In this document: piece after piece, positions 54,297-63,566 of the stretch
Position numbering within the stretch: position 1 is the first letter of the stretch
Layout: every line of letters starts with the position of its first letter
Assembly: GCA_001942185.1 (NCBI GenBank)
Contig: MKJV01000081.1
Location: 1 to 64,000 of the forward strand
Length of the DNA stretch: 64,000 bases
Reading direction: 5' to 3'
DNA from: Pseudonocardia sp. CNS-004
GTDB lineage: Bacteria; Actinomycetota; Actinomycetes; Mycobacteriales; Pseudonocardiaceae
Translations under genes and position numbers: made by a program
Notes under the pieces: model-generated
Databases searched by the model: none
Seen by the model: only the letters and a program-made list of their open reading frames with translations
What the model was told of the DNA's origin: nothing

Positions 54297-55511
54297 ATGA
54301 AGCTCCGAACCTCGCCGCGGGCGTCCGCCGCCCGTGGCCGGCTGCCGTTGGCGGTCCACCTGCTCGCATTCAGCCTGTTCGCGATGGGCAGCGCGGAGTT
54401 CCTGGTCGCCGGGGTCCTACCGGCGATCGCCCACGACCTCCGGATCACCTTGCCCTCCGCAGGTGCGATGATCTCGACCTTCGCCGCCGGGGTCGTCATC
54501 GGAGGGCCGCTGCTGGCCGTCGCGACCCTCCGCCTGTCGCGGCGGATCACGCTGGTCACCGCGCAGGTCGTCTTCGCAGCCTCGGTGGCGGCCGGCCTGC
54601 TCACCGACCACTACGGCCTCATCCTGGTCGCGCGGTTCGTGTCCGGTCTCGCCTACGCCGGATTCTGGGCGGCCGCCGCGGTGACCGCGATCGGGCTCGT
54701 CACCCCCGAGCGCACCGCCCGCGCATCCGGCGTGGTCGTGAGCGGACTCAGCCTCGCCATGGTCGCCGGCGGGCCGGCGAGCGCACTGCTCAGCCACTTC
54801 ACGGGGTGGCGGGGCGGCTTCTGGGCCGTGGTCGTGCTCACCGCCGTCGGGGCGGTCGCGACTCTCGTCGCCGTGCCCGAGACCCGGGCGGGCGAGGAAC
54901 CGGACCTCCGGCGGGAGCTGCGCACGCTGGCGCGGCCGCAGCTGTGGCTCGTCTACGGCGTCACGCTCCTGAGCACCGCCGCCTACATGGTTTCCTACAC
55001 CTACCTCGCGGCGTTCCTGACCGACGCCACCGGCATCCCGGCGGTGTGGGTGCCGCCGATCCTCACGGTGTTCGGGATCGGCGCATTCCTCGGCCTCTCC
55101 GCCGGGGGCCGGATCGCCGACGCGCGACCCTTCCACGCACTCCTGGGCGGTGCGGCCGGCATCGGGGTGACGTCCGTCCTGCTCGCGGCGCTCGCCGACC
55201 GGGCACCGGCCGTCGTCGTCCTCGTCCTGTTGCTCGGCATCACGGGGTTCGTGCTGAACCCCGCGATCTACGGGCGGGTGTTCACGATCGCAGCCGGCGC
55301 ACCCACGCTCGCCGGGGCCACCGCCGTGTCGGCTTTCCAGCTGGGCATCAGCCTCGTGCCCGTGTTCGCCGGGACCGCGCTCGACGCCGGCGCGGGCGTC
55401 GCCTCGATCCCGTGGATCGGTGCCGGCCTGGCTGTGGCCACGATGCTCGCGGCCCTCCTGGACAGGAGACTGACCCGAGCCCCTGGCCCCGAGAGCGCCG
55501 TGGAGCCGTGA
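54297..55511 (+). CDS. MFS exporter (Cmx/CmlR-like drug efflux)
   Basis: 404 residues with about 12 membrane helices. Opening RLPLAVHLLAFSLFAMGSAE and FLVAGVLPAIAHDLRITLPS match the chloramphenicol-exporter/AraJ branch of the DHA1 group. The motif-A loop is weak; motif C-like GLSLAMVAGGPASALLSHF lies in TM5. LLSTAAYMVSYTYLAAFLTD starts the second half. The substrate is not predictable. ATG at 54297 preceded by TTGGAGG. Convergent and divergent neighbours are unrelated, so it is a single-gene unit. Confidence 0.83.
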   Translation: MKLRTSPRASAARGRLPLAVHLLAFSLFAMGSAEFLVAGVLPAIAHDLRITLPSAGAMISTFAAGVVIGGPLLAVATLRLSRRITLVTAQVVFAASVAAGLLTDHYGLILVARFVSGLAYAGFWAAAAVTAIGLVTPERTARASGVVVSGLSLAMVAGGPASALLSHFTGWRGGFWAVVVLTAVGAVATLVAVPETRAGEEPDLRRELRTLARPQLWLVYGVTLLSTAAYMVSYTYLAAFLTDATGIPAVWVPPILTVFGIGAFLGLSAGGRIADARPFHALLGGAAGIGVTSVLLAALADRAPAVVVLVLLLGITGFVLNPAIYGRVFTIAAGAPTLAGATAVSAFQLGISLVPVFAGTALDAGAGVASIPWIGAGLAVATMLAALLDRRLTRAPGPESAVEP

Positions 55512-55685
55512 CGCGGTCGTGGGCGATCTGCCCAGTCACGTTCCTCTGGTTGGTGTAGCGCTCCGGACCTCTGCGTGCCTGTCCGCTTCCTGTGGGTAGT
55601 GATCGGTCCCGATGCCTTGACCGGCTTCGTCCACCGGCGATAGACCGGCGCGGCGGGCGACGACGGGCCCGCGACGGAGGCGAGC

Positions 55686-56396
55686 ATGGGCGAGACTCCG
55701 CGGCGCCCGGATCCCGGCGCGGCGGCAGCGGCCGACAGGCGGTGGGGGCAGGCGCGGGCGCTCGGGCGGATGGGCGCGTTGTCCGGGATCGTCTTCGCCG
55801 TGTTGGCGGTGGTGGCGATCGTGCTCGTGCAACGCGGACCGCAGCCGGGGGACGCCGATCCCGTCCACGCCGCGTTCCACGCGGGCGGCGGCGACCCGCT
55901 CGCCACGCTCGGGCTCTACATCGTGCCGTTCGCCGGTATCGCGCTGCTGTGGCACCTGTCCGCCACCAGGGCGGTGTTCCGGGCGATCCCGATGGAGTTC
56001 TCGCCCGTCCTGGCCTGGCTGCAGACGGCGACGGGTCTGGTGTTCCTCGCCGTGGTGTTCGTCGGCTCCGCCGCCGTCGGGGCGGTCTCCCTGCCGGCCA
56101 CCCTCGGGGTGGCGTCCCCGGCGCCGGACGTGGCGCGGGCGTTCGCCGCGGTCGGGTACGCGCTGCTGTTCGTCTTCGGCAGCCGGATGGCCGGCATGTA
56201 CATGATCACCACGATCGGGATGGCGGGCACCGCGGGCCTCCTGCCCCGCTGGCTGGCGGTCATCGGGTATCTGGCAGCGGCGTTCCTGCTGGTCAGCACG
56301 ATCTACCACCCCGTCGTCCTGCTGGTGTTCCCGGCGTGGGTGGTGGTCATGAGCGTCGTGCTGCTGCTTCGGGTCGGCCACCGCGCCCAGCCGTAG
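55686..56396 (+). CDS. Hypothetical membrane protein
   Basis: 236 residues with about six hydrophobic helices: GALSGIVFAVLAVVAIVLVQ, LGLYIVPFAGIALLWHL, GLVFLAVVFVGSAAVGAVSL, AFAAVGYALLFVFGSRMAGM, WLAVIGYLAAAFLLVSTIYH and LLVFPAWVVVMSVVLLLRV. Similar actinobacterial proteins lack function. The ATG at 55686 follows GGAGGCGAGC, a good ribosome-binding context. I recognise no catalytic or transport motif. Confidence 0.65.
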   Translation: MGETPRRPDPGAAAAADRRWGQARALGRMGALSGIVFAVLAVVAIVLVQRGPQPGDADPVHAAFHAGGGDPLATLGLYIVPFAGIALLWHLSATRAVFRAIPMEFSPVLAWLQTATGLVFLAVVFVGSAAVGAVSLPATLGVASPAPDVARAFAAVGYALLFVFGSRMAGMYMITTIGMAGTAGLLPRWLAVIGYLAAAFLLVSTIYHPVVLLVFPAWVVVMSVVLLLRVGHRAQP

Positions 56397-56467
56397 GGCG
56401 CGGCCCGCACCCTCCGGCGGCCTGCGGCTTGGGTCACAGCTCTACGCTGGTCAGACGTGACTGTGGC

Positions 56468-57392
56468 GTGAGTGGAGTGGTCGACGCCTTCGTCGTAATC
56501 GGGGCCGTCGTCGCGGTCGGGTACTTCGTCGGGCGGCGGGGGTACTCGGACCCGCCGCCATGCAGGTCCTCTCGCGGGCGGCGTTCTTCGTCGCCTCCCC
56601 GGCGCTGCTGTTCAGCACCCTCGCCCGCACGGACGTCGCGGTCGTGTTCTCCGAAGGCCTGGTCGTCACGGCCGTGACGAGCGTGCTGGCGTGCCTGCTG
56701 TACCTGCCGGTCGGGCTGCTGCGCGGCGCCCCGCGGGGGAGACGGTGGTCGGGTCGATGGCCAGCGGGTACGTCAACGCCGGGAACCTGGGGCTGCCGAT
56801 CGCGACGTACGCCCTGGGGAACGTGGCCGAGGCCGTCCCGGTGCTCGTGTTCCAGCTCGCGGTGCTCACGCCGGTCTACACGACGATCCTGGGCGTGCTC
56901 TCGGAACGGTCGGCGGGCGCCCGCCCGCCCCTGTGGAGGACCCTCACCGCGCCGCTGCGCAACCCGATCGCCATCGCCACCGTCGCCGGGATCGTCGTGT
57001 CGGTGACCGGGCTGCTCCCGCCGGCCTCGCTGTTCGCCCCGATCGAGCTGATCTCGGACCTGGCTGTGCCCGGGATGCTGCTCGCGTTCGGGATCTCGCT
57101 GTGCGGCGCGAAACGGCCGGGCGCGGGGGAGACCGCACCCCTGCTGGCGGCGGTGCTGGTCCTCAAATGCATCGTCCACCCGCTGCTCGCGCTGCTCGTC
57201 GGCCTGCTGCTCGGGCTGGAGGGGCCCGGGTTGCTCGCGGTCGTGGTCTGCGCGGCGCTCCCCACCGCGCAGAACGTCTTCGCCTACGCGGCGCGGTTCG
57301 AGCAGGGCGTCGCACTGGGTCGGGACGCGGCGCTGAGCTCGACCGTGGCGAGCGTCCCGGTCCTGTTCACGGTGGTCGCCGTGCTCGGGTGA
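56468..57392 (+). CDS. AEC-family transporter (auxin efflux carrier-like), two frameshifts
   Basis: Membrane carrier with about ten helices. Frame 1: VVDAFVVIGAVVAVGYFVGR. Frame 2: MQVLSRAAFFVASPALLFST and VVTAVTSVLACLLYLPVGLL. Frame 3: MASGYVNAGNLGLPIATYAL (the AEC NxGNLGLP motif), NPIAIATVAGIVVSVTGLLP, VPGMLLAFGISLCG and CAALPTAQNVFAYAARFEQG. Breaks are near 56550 (one extra G gives GRRGVLGPAAMQV) and near 56745. Repaired length is about 309 residues. Bacterial AEC proteins export or import dicarboxylates such as malonate or malate. GTG start at 56468. Confidence 0.78.
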
Positions 57393-57433
57393 TCGCGGGC
57401 GGGGCAAGATACGGCGGGATCGGGGAGGTGCAC

Positions 57434-59021
57434 ATGTTCGGTGCGAGGCGTTCGGTGGCGCTCGCCGCCGCGACGGCGGTGGTGCTCGCGGTGGCGGCAT
57501 GCGGGTCGGGTGGGGCCGGAGGTGGGTCCGGTTCCGGGCCGACGCTCGTGATCGACTCGACGTTCGACCTGAAGACGGTCGACCCCGGCCGCGAGTACGA
57601 GCTCACCGGGCAGATGCTGACCCACGGCATGTACGAGACGCTGCTGACGTTCACGGGCGACGACCTCGCCACCCCGGCCCCGGGCTCGCGTCCTCCTACG
57701 AGCTGTCGCCCGACGCGAGGACGCTGACGCTGACGCTCGCCGCGGGCCGGGTGTTCTCCGACGGCAGCCCGGTGACGGCCGACGACGTGGTGTTCTCGCT
57801 GCAGCGGGTGATCGGCGTGAAGGGCAACCCGTCCTTCCTCCTCGACGGCGTGACCGTCGAGAAGAAGGACGACACGACGGTCGTCCTGACCAGCGCCGAG
57901 CCGAACGCGGCCCTGCCGTTCATCCTGCCGAACCCGGCGCTGTCGGTCGTCAACTCGGAGGTCGTCACGGCGAACGGCGGCACCACCGACGAGCAGGACG
58001 GCGCGGAGCAGTTCCTCAACACGACGTCCGCCGGATCCGGGCCCTACACGCTCGAGTCGCTCGACGTCGCCAGCCAGGCGGTGCTGGCGCGGAACCCCAC
58101 GTACAACGGGCCCGCGAAGCCCGCCTACGAGAAGATCGTGATCCGCAACGTGCAGGCCGCCACCCAGGTACTGAACGTCCAGAAGGGCGACTCGCAGATC
58201 GCGCTCGACCTCTCCGGAGACCAGGTGAGCGGGCTCGACCAGGGCGAGCTGACCGTCACCAGCGGTGCCTCGGCCTACACGATCTTCCTGTTCCTCAACC
58301 AGGGCGCGGACATCTCGGCCACCACGAGCAACCCGCAGTACGTCTCGGCCGTGAAGAAGGCGATCGACCCCGCCGGCCTGCTCCAGGTCGCGGGCGAGGG
58401 ATCGGTGCAGCCGGCAGGCATGATCCCGACCATGATCGCCGGGTCGCTCCCGGCGGCCGACGCACCGAAGCAGGACCTCGCCGGGGCCACCGCGGCCCTG
58501 GCCGCGAGCGGCGTCAGCGGCGCGCCGCCGAAGCTGGCGTACCCGAGCGATTTCACCCTCCTCGGCCTCAGCTTCCAGACCCTCGCCGAGCGGCTGCAGG
58601 CCCAGCTCGCCGCGGCCGGCATCACGGTGGACCTCGCACCCGCGCCGTGGCCACCGAGCTGGACAACTACCGGAGCGGCAAGGAGGAGATCGGGCTCTGG
58701 TACTGGGGGCCGGACTTCCCGGACCCGTCCAACTACCTCGCCTTCGCCCCCGACGGCCTGATCGGCAAGCGCGCGAACTGGCCCGCGAGCGCCGCACCCG
58801 ACATCGACGCCGCCGCGAAGGCCGCAGCGGCGGCCGTCGACCCGGCCGAGCGCGCCCGGCTGTACCAGGACTTCCAGCGCAGCCTGAACGCGGGCGGGCC
58901 GTTCATCCCGCTCGTCCAGCCCGCCACCAACATCGTCACGGCCAAGTCGGTGACCGGGGCCGCCTACAACCCGATCTGGACGCTGGACCTCGGGGCCGTC
59001 GGTGCGGCCGCTGGTGAGTAG
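57434..59021 (+). CDS. Oligopeptide/dipeptide-type ABC substrate-binding lipoprotein, two frameshifts
   Basis: SBP family 5 protein, about 530 residues. Lipoprotein signal FGARRSVALAAATAVVLAVA with Cys23. Frame 1: TLVIDSTFDLKTVDPGREYE, MLTHGMYETLL. Frame 2: SSYELSPDARTLTLTLAAGR, VTADDVVFSLQRVIG, GTTDEQDGAEQFLNTTSAGS, GPYTLESLDV. Frame 3: IGLWYWGPDFPDPSNYLAFA and GGPFIPLVQPATNIVTAKSV. Breaks lie near 57690 and 58650. ATG at 57434 with GGGGAGG upstream. First gene of a five-gene importer operon; ligand could be a peptide, opine or other small polar compound. Confidence 0.85.
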
Positions 59022-60039
59022 CCCACTCGCCCGTTACCTGGTGCGCCGGCTCGGGGTGTCTGCGCTGCTGATCGTCGGCGTCACGCTGGTGACGTTCGTG
59101 CTGACCAACCTCGTGCCCGGCGACCCCGTCGCGGCCAACCTCGGGCAGCGCGCGGCGGAGAACCCGGAGACCGTCGCGGCGTACCGCGCGCACTACGGGC
59201 TCGACCGGCCGCTGCCCGTCCAGTACGTGACGTACCTGGGCAACCTGGTGCAGGGCGATCTCGGCGAGTCGCAGCAGACGCACCGGCCGGTGCTCACCGA
59301 CCTGCAGTCGGCGGTGCCGGCCACGCTGGAGATCGCGATCGGCGCGATCGTGCTGTCGGTGCTGATCGGGGTCGGGTTCGGCGTGGTCGCGGCCGTGCGG
59401 CGCGGGCAGCTCGCCGACAGCGCGCTGCGGGTGGTGTCGCTGGTCGGGATCTCGGTGCCGACGTTCTGGCTCGCGCTGGTCGCGTTCTACGTCTTCTCGT
59501 TCCAGCTGGACCTCGCGCCCGGCTCGGGGCGTCTCGCGCCCGCCACGACACCGCCACCGCACGTCACCGGCCTCTACACGCTGGACTCCCTGCTGGCGGG
59601 GGAGTGGGAGACGTTCGGCGACGCGCTCGCCCACCTGATGCTGCCCACGCTGGTGTTGACGCTCTACACCGTCGGACTGCTCACCCGGTTCACCCGCTCC
59701 GCCGTGCTGGAGGTGCTGGAGCAGGACTACGTCCGGTCGGCGCGCGCCAAGGGCCTGCCCGGCCGGACCGTGCTCTTCCGCTACGTGCTCCGGGCGGCGA
59801 TGGTGCCGATCCTGACGGTCGTCGGGCTCGCGTTCGGCGCGCTGTTGTCGGGCACCGTGCTGGTGGAGGAGATCTTCGCGTGGCCCGGGCTCGGGTCCTA
59901 CGCCTACCAGGCCGCCTCGCACCTCGACCTGCCGGCCGTGATGGGCGTCGGGCTGCTCGTCGGCGTCATCTACCTGGTGATCAACCTGGTCGTCGACCTG
60001 CTCTACGGGGCGATCGACCCGCGGGTCCGCGTGCAATGA
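59014..60039 (+). CDS. Oligopeptide-type ABC transporter permease (DppB-like)
   Basis: 341 residues. N-terminal LARYLVRRLGVSALLIVGVT and the family pattern VTFVLTNLVPGDPVAANLGQ, HYGLDRPLPVQYVTYLGNLV and GDLGESQQTHRPV. Six helices, coupling loop EQDYVRSARAKGLPGRTVLF followed by RYVLRAAMVP, and C-terminal VIYLVINLVVDLLYGAIDPR. GTG at 59014 overlaps the binding-protein stop by 8 nt; a GTG at 59002 is possible. Its stop overlaps the next permease (ATGA). Confidence 0.9.
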   Translation: MSSPLARYLVRRLGVSALLIVGVTLVTFVLTNLVPGDPVAANLGQRAAENPETVAAYRAHYGLDRPLPVQYVTYLGNLVQGDLGESQQTHRPVLTDLQSAVPATLEIAIGAIVLSVLIGVGFGVVAAVRRGQLADSALRVVSLVGISVPTFWLALVAFYVFSFQLDLAPGSGRLAPATTPPPHVTGLYTLDSLLAGEWETFGDALAHLMLPTLVLTLYTVGLLTRFTRSAVLEVLEQDYVRSARAKGLPGRTVLFRYVLRAAMVPILTVVGLAFGALLSGTVLVEEIFAWPGLGSYAYQAASHLDLPAVMGVGLLVGVIYLVINLVVDLLYGAIDPRVRVQ

Positions 60040-60883
60040 GGATCCGCATCCCCCAGGCCTGCGCACCCCGCTGGGCGTCACGGGCGCCGCGGTGGCGCTG
60101 GTGTGGATCGTGGTCGCCGTGCTGGGCCCGGCGCTGTGGCCCTACGACCCGCTGATCCAGGACTTCCCGCGCCTGGACGCGCCGAGCGCGGCCCACTGGT
60201 TCGGCACCGACGAGCTCGGCCGGGACGTCTTCACCCGGGTGCTGGCCGGCGCGCGCGTCACGATGCCGCTGGCGGTCCTGCTCGTCGGGCTGTCCGTGGC
60301 GATCGGCGGAGTGCTCGGGCTCGCGGCCGGGTTCTTCGGGCGCTGGGTCGGCGAGACCGTGATGCGCCTGACCGACCTCGTGATGGCGTTCCCGACCGTC
60401 ATCCTGGCGATGGTCGTCGCCGCGTCGCTGGGTGCGAGCCTGCTGAACGCCGTGCTGGCGGCGCTGGTCGTGTCGTGGCCGGCCTACGCGCGGGTCACGC
60501 GCGGGCTGGTGGTCGGCATCCGGGAGGCCGACTACGTGCTGGCCGACCGGCTGCTCGGCTTCTCACCGCTGCGATCGCTGCGCACCGACATCGTCCCGAT
60601 GGTCACCGGGCCCGTGCTGATCCTCGCCAGCCTCGACATCGGCACGGCCACGCTCCTGCTCTCCGGGCTGTCGTTCCTCGGCCTGGGCGCGAAGCCGCCC
60701 ACCGCGGAGTGGGGCTCGATGGTGGCGGCGGCGATCCAGAACTTCGACTCCTGGTGGCTGGGTGTCTTCCCCGGCCTCGCGATCCTCACCGTGGTGATGG
60801 CGTTCAACTTCCTGGGCGACGCGCTGCGCGACGCCCTCGACCCGCGCACGGCGGGCGAGCTGGGCAAGGCGGAGACCCGATGA
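60036..60883 (+). CDS. Oligopeptide-type ABC transporter permease (DppC-like), frameshifted near the start
   Basis: About 282 residues. ATG at 60036 (ATGA overlap) starts MRIRIPQ. One base is missing near 60056, after which LRTPLGVTGAAVALVWIVVA leads into the body. Features: WPYDPLIQDFPRLDAPSAAH, WFGTDELGRDVFTRVLAGAR, coupling loop EADYVLADRLLGFSPLRSLR, and SFLGLGAKPPTAEWGSMVAA, all typical of DppC/OppC. A shorter form starting at GTG 60092 would lack the N-terminal cytoplasmic lead. Stop overlaps the first ATPase gene (ATGA). Confidence 0.88.
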
Positions 60884-61695
60884 CCGCCCTGGAGATCAAG
60901 GGCCTGACACTGCGCATCGGCGACGCCGAGATCCTGCGCGGCGTGGACCTCGACCTGGAAGCGGGTCGGATCCAGGGCCTCGCGGGGGAGTCGGGTTCGG
61001 GCAAGACGATGACCGGGCTGGCCGTGATGGGCCTCCTGCCGGCGCGTTCCCACGTCGGGGGCACGATCACCTACGGCGGCCGCGACCTGCTCGCGCTCAC
61101 CCCGCGGCAGTTGGGCGACCTGCGCGGCACCGAGATCGCCATGGTGTTCCAGGACCCCTCGACGAGCCTGCACCCCATGCTGTCGGTCGGCGCGCAGCTC
61201 ACCGACCACCTCCGTCACCACCTGCGGCTCGACCGGGCCGCGGCCCGCGCCCGCGCCGTCGAGCTGCTCGAACGGGTGCGGATCCCGGACCCCGCGGGCG
61301 CCCTGCGCCGCTTCGCCCACCAGTTCTCCGGCGGGCAGCGCCAGCGCATCGCGATCGCCATCGCGCTGGCCTGCTCCCCGACCGTGCTCATCGCCGACGA
61401 GCCCACCACCGCGCTCGACGTCACGGTCCAGGCCGGGGTGCTGCACCTGTTGCGCGACCTGGCCGGCGAGATGGGCCTCGCCGTGCTGATGGTGACCCAC
61501 GACCTCGGTGTGATGAGCGCGGTGGCCGACCGGGTGGCCGTGATGCGCGACGGCGAGGTCGTGGAGAACGGGGACCGCCACCAGGTGTTCACCGCGCCCG
61601 CGCACCCCTACACGGCGTCGCTGCTCGCGAGCCTGCCCGGCGCCACCGGCGGCGTCCGGTCCCTCGACGACGTACGTGCGCTGGAGGAGTCGTGA
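60880..61695 (+). CDS. Oligopeptide-type ABC transporter ATPase (DppD-like)
   Basis: 271 residues. Walker A GESGSGKTMTGLAVMG near residue 39, Q-loop MVFQDPSTSLHPMLSVG, signature QFSGGQRQRIAIAIALACSP, Walker B VLIADEPTTALDVTVQAG and switch LMVTHDLGVMSAVADRVAVM. The C-terminal peptide-transporter tail HPYTASLLASLPG is present but short and lacks the four-Cys iron-sulfur-like motif of some DppD proteins. GTGA overlap with the next ATPase gene. Confidence 0.9.
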   Translation: MTALEIKGLTLRIGDAEILRGVDLDLEAGRIQGLAGESGSGKTMTGLAVMGLLPARSHVGGTITYGGRDLLALTPRQLGDLRGTEIAMVFQDPSTSLHPMLSVGAQLTDHLRHHLRLDRAAARARAVELLERVRIPDPAGALRRFAHQFSGGQRQRIAIAIALACSPTVLIADEPTTALDVTVQAGVLHLLRDLAGEMGLAVLMVTHDLGVMSAVADRVAVMRDGEVVENGDRHQVFTAPAHPYTASLLASLPGATGGVRSLDDVRALEES

Positions 61696-62510
61696 GTCTG
61701 CTCGAGGTCGAGGGCCTGGAGGTGGTCTACCGCGGCCGGCAGCCGTACGTGCGTCGACGGCATCGACCTGGCCGTGGGCGCCGGGGAGGTGCTTGGCCTC
61801 GTCGGCGAGTCGGGCTGCGGCAAGTCGACGGTGGCGCGGGCCATCTGCGGCCTCGTCGCGCCGGCCGCGGGCACCGTGTCGTTCGACGGCACCCCGGTCG
61901 CGCCGCTCGGGCTGCGCCGCCGCCCCGTCGCGTTGACCCGGATCCAGATGGTGTTCCAGGACCCGTACGGCTCGCTGCACCCGCGCCGGCCGGTCGGCGT
62001 CCAGATCGGTGACGGCGTGCGGGCGGCCGTCGCCCGCGGCGCCGAAGCGTCCGAGCCGGGGTGGTGGCTGCAACGGGTCGGGCTGGACCGCGGGGCCGCG
62101 CGCCGCTACCCGCACGAGTTCTCCGGCGGCCAGCGCCAGCGGATCGCGATCGCCAGGGCCCTCGCCGCCCGCCCCGACCTCCTCATCGGCGACGAGCCGA
62201 TCTCCGCGCTCGACGCCTCCACCCAGGCGATCATCGCCGCGCTCATGCGCGACCTGGCCGTCGATGCCGGTGCGGGCCTGCTGTTCATCTCGCACGACCT
62301 CACCGTCGTACGGCTGATCGCCGACCGGCTGGCCGTGATGTACCGGGGGCGGATCGTCGAGTCCGGGCCGGCCCACACGATCTGGGACGACCCGCAGCAC
62401 CCCTACACCCGGGCGCTCCTGGCCGCCGTCCCCCTGCCCGACGGTCCGGGACGATGCCGGAGCCGCCGGTGGACGGGGTGCAGTTCTCGCTGGAGCCGGT
62501 ACTGCGATAG
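61692..62510 (+). CDS. Oligopeptide-type ABC transporter ATPase (DppF-like), two frameshifts
   Basis: About 273 residues. It starts SLLEVEGLEVVYRGRQPYV at GTG 61692; one base near 61755 is missing before VDGIDLAVGAGEVLGLVGES. Walker A GESGCGKSTVARAICGL, Q-loop MVFQDPYGSLHPRRPVG, signature EFSGGQRQRIAIARALAARP, Walker B LLIGDEPISALDASTQ, switch FISHDLTVVRLIADRLAVMY and tail HPYTRALLAAVPLPDGPG. Near 62450 another shift leads to MPEPPVDGVQFSLEPVLR and the stop at 62510. Without that shift the frame would read on into non-coding DNA. Last gene of the importer operon. Confidence 0.85.
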
Positions 62511-62937
62511 CCCGAGGGCCGCCTCGATGGCGCTTCGCGACTCCCGACCGCGGGCCTCTGCTGCCCCGCCGGGTCACATCGCGGGCAACCCAAGCCCTGC
62601 CCTGCCGGCGCTGCGCCAGCGGGGATCCTCTCGGTCGATCAAGGGGAAATGGTCGCCAGTCGATCTCCTGCAGCGACCATCAGCCCTTGGCCAACGCCGC
62701 TCGGGTCGGATTCGGTGGCGCTGCCGCCCGGGGGCGGAGCGGTTCGGGCTGCGGTGGGCGCGCCCGGTCACCCTCGACACCTGATGTCATCCCATCCCCG
62801 CCCAGGGCTTCGGGTGTGGGCACCTGCGTCGGCACCCGGCCCGCGCGTGAGAGACGTGGCTGGGTGGGGTTCACTACCGGGCCCTGAGGTGCGAGTCGGA
62901 TCGAGCGGGTCGACAGCGTGCGGTGGTACCGGGGGCT
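62511..62937. other. Gene-free stretch of about 0.43 kb
   Basis: No convincing gene on either strand; open frames here have arbitrary composition. It lies between two convergent genes and contains the stem-loop at 62640-62689. Otherwise I see nothing recognisable. Confidence 0.5.
62640..62689. repeat. Imperfect 17-bp stem-loop, possible dispersed palindrome or terminator
   Basis: CAAGGGGAAATGGTCGC and GCGACCATCAGCCCTTG pair at 14 of 17 positions around a 16-nt loop. It lies 130 nt after the importer operon and may be its terminator or a REP-like element; only one copy is in the window. Confidence 0.45.
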
Positions 62938-63462
62938 TCAGGAGAAGGTCCACCTCGTAGCGCCGTGGGGTTCGGCGGTGGCGACGCCCACGGCCGTCCG
63001 GAGCGTGAAGCGGTAGAGGTGCCACGGGGGCGGCCCGGCGCTGGGTGCGCTGAAGGGGGCGGTGAGCCCGCCCTCGCCGTCGGACTCGGCGGGCCAGCCT
63101 TCGGCGGCATAGTGCGCGGCGAGCCGTTCGACGGTTCCGACGTCGGTGACGCGGTGGGCCTCTCCTTCCATGGTCAGGTCGAGGCCGGGGATGCGCACGG
63201 AGATCGTGCAGGCCGGGTTGGCGGCCAGGTTGTGGGACTTGCGGGTGCCGGGCCCGCTGGTGAAGTAGATCTCGCCCTCGTGCCATCCCGCCCCGATCCC
63301 CGAGGAGTGGGGGCGGCCGTCCGGGCTCGCGGTGCCGAGGAAGACCGGGATCTCCATCTTGGTGAAGCTCGCGGGCAGGACGTCGCGCGCCCTGCTCCAC
63401 GGCAGGGCGTCGTTGCCGTAGCGGTCGAGGTTCGTGGCGGCGGTGGGCTCGTGTTCGCTCAT
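62938..63462 (-). CDS. Pyridoxamine-phosphate-oxidase-fold (PPOX) flavin/F420-type protein
   Basis: 174 residues, split-barrel fold. Motifs: SRARDVLPASFTKMEIPVFL, GTASPDGRPHSSGIGAGWHE (substrate/cofactor strand pair), GEIYFTSGPGTRKSHNLAAN and PACTISVRIPGLDLTMEGEA, then HLYRFTLRTAVGVATAEPHG and ATRWTFS. Actinobacterial proteins of this type bind FMN or F420 or act as heme-related proteins; cofactor not determinable. ATG at 63462 is in the usual position for the family; an upstream ATG at 63528 would add 22 residues. No good ribosome-binding site is visible. Confidence 0.75.
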   Translation of the reverse strand: MSEHEPTAATNLDRYGNDALPWSRARDVLPASFTKMEIPVFLGTASPDGRPHSSGIGAGWHEGEIYFTSGPGTRKSHNLAANPACTISVRIPGLDLTMEGEAHRVTDVGTVERLAAHYAAEGWPAESDGEGGLTAPFSAPSAGPPPWHLYRFTLRTAVGVATAEPHGATRWTFS

Positions 63463-63566
63463 GGGGAGGTGACTCGGGTGGCGCGCGGAACTCATCGCCG
63501 CGACGATCGCTTGACCGGCCAACATCACCGGACAACACTTGCTGGCCCCTTCGAGAGGGGGTCGAC

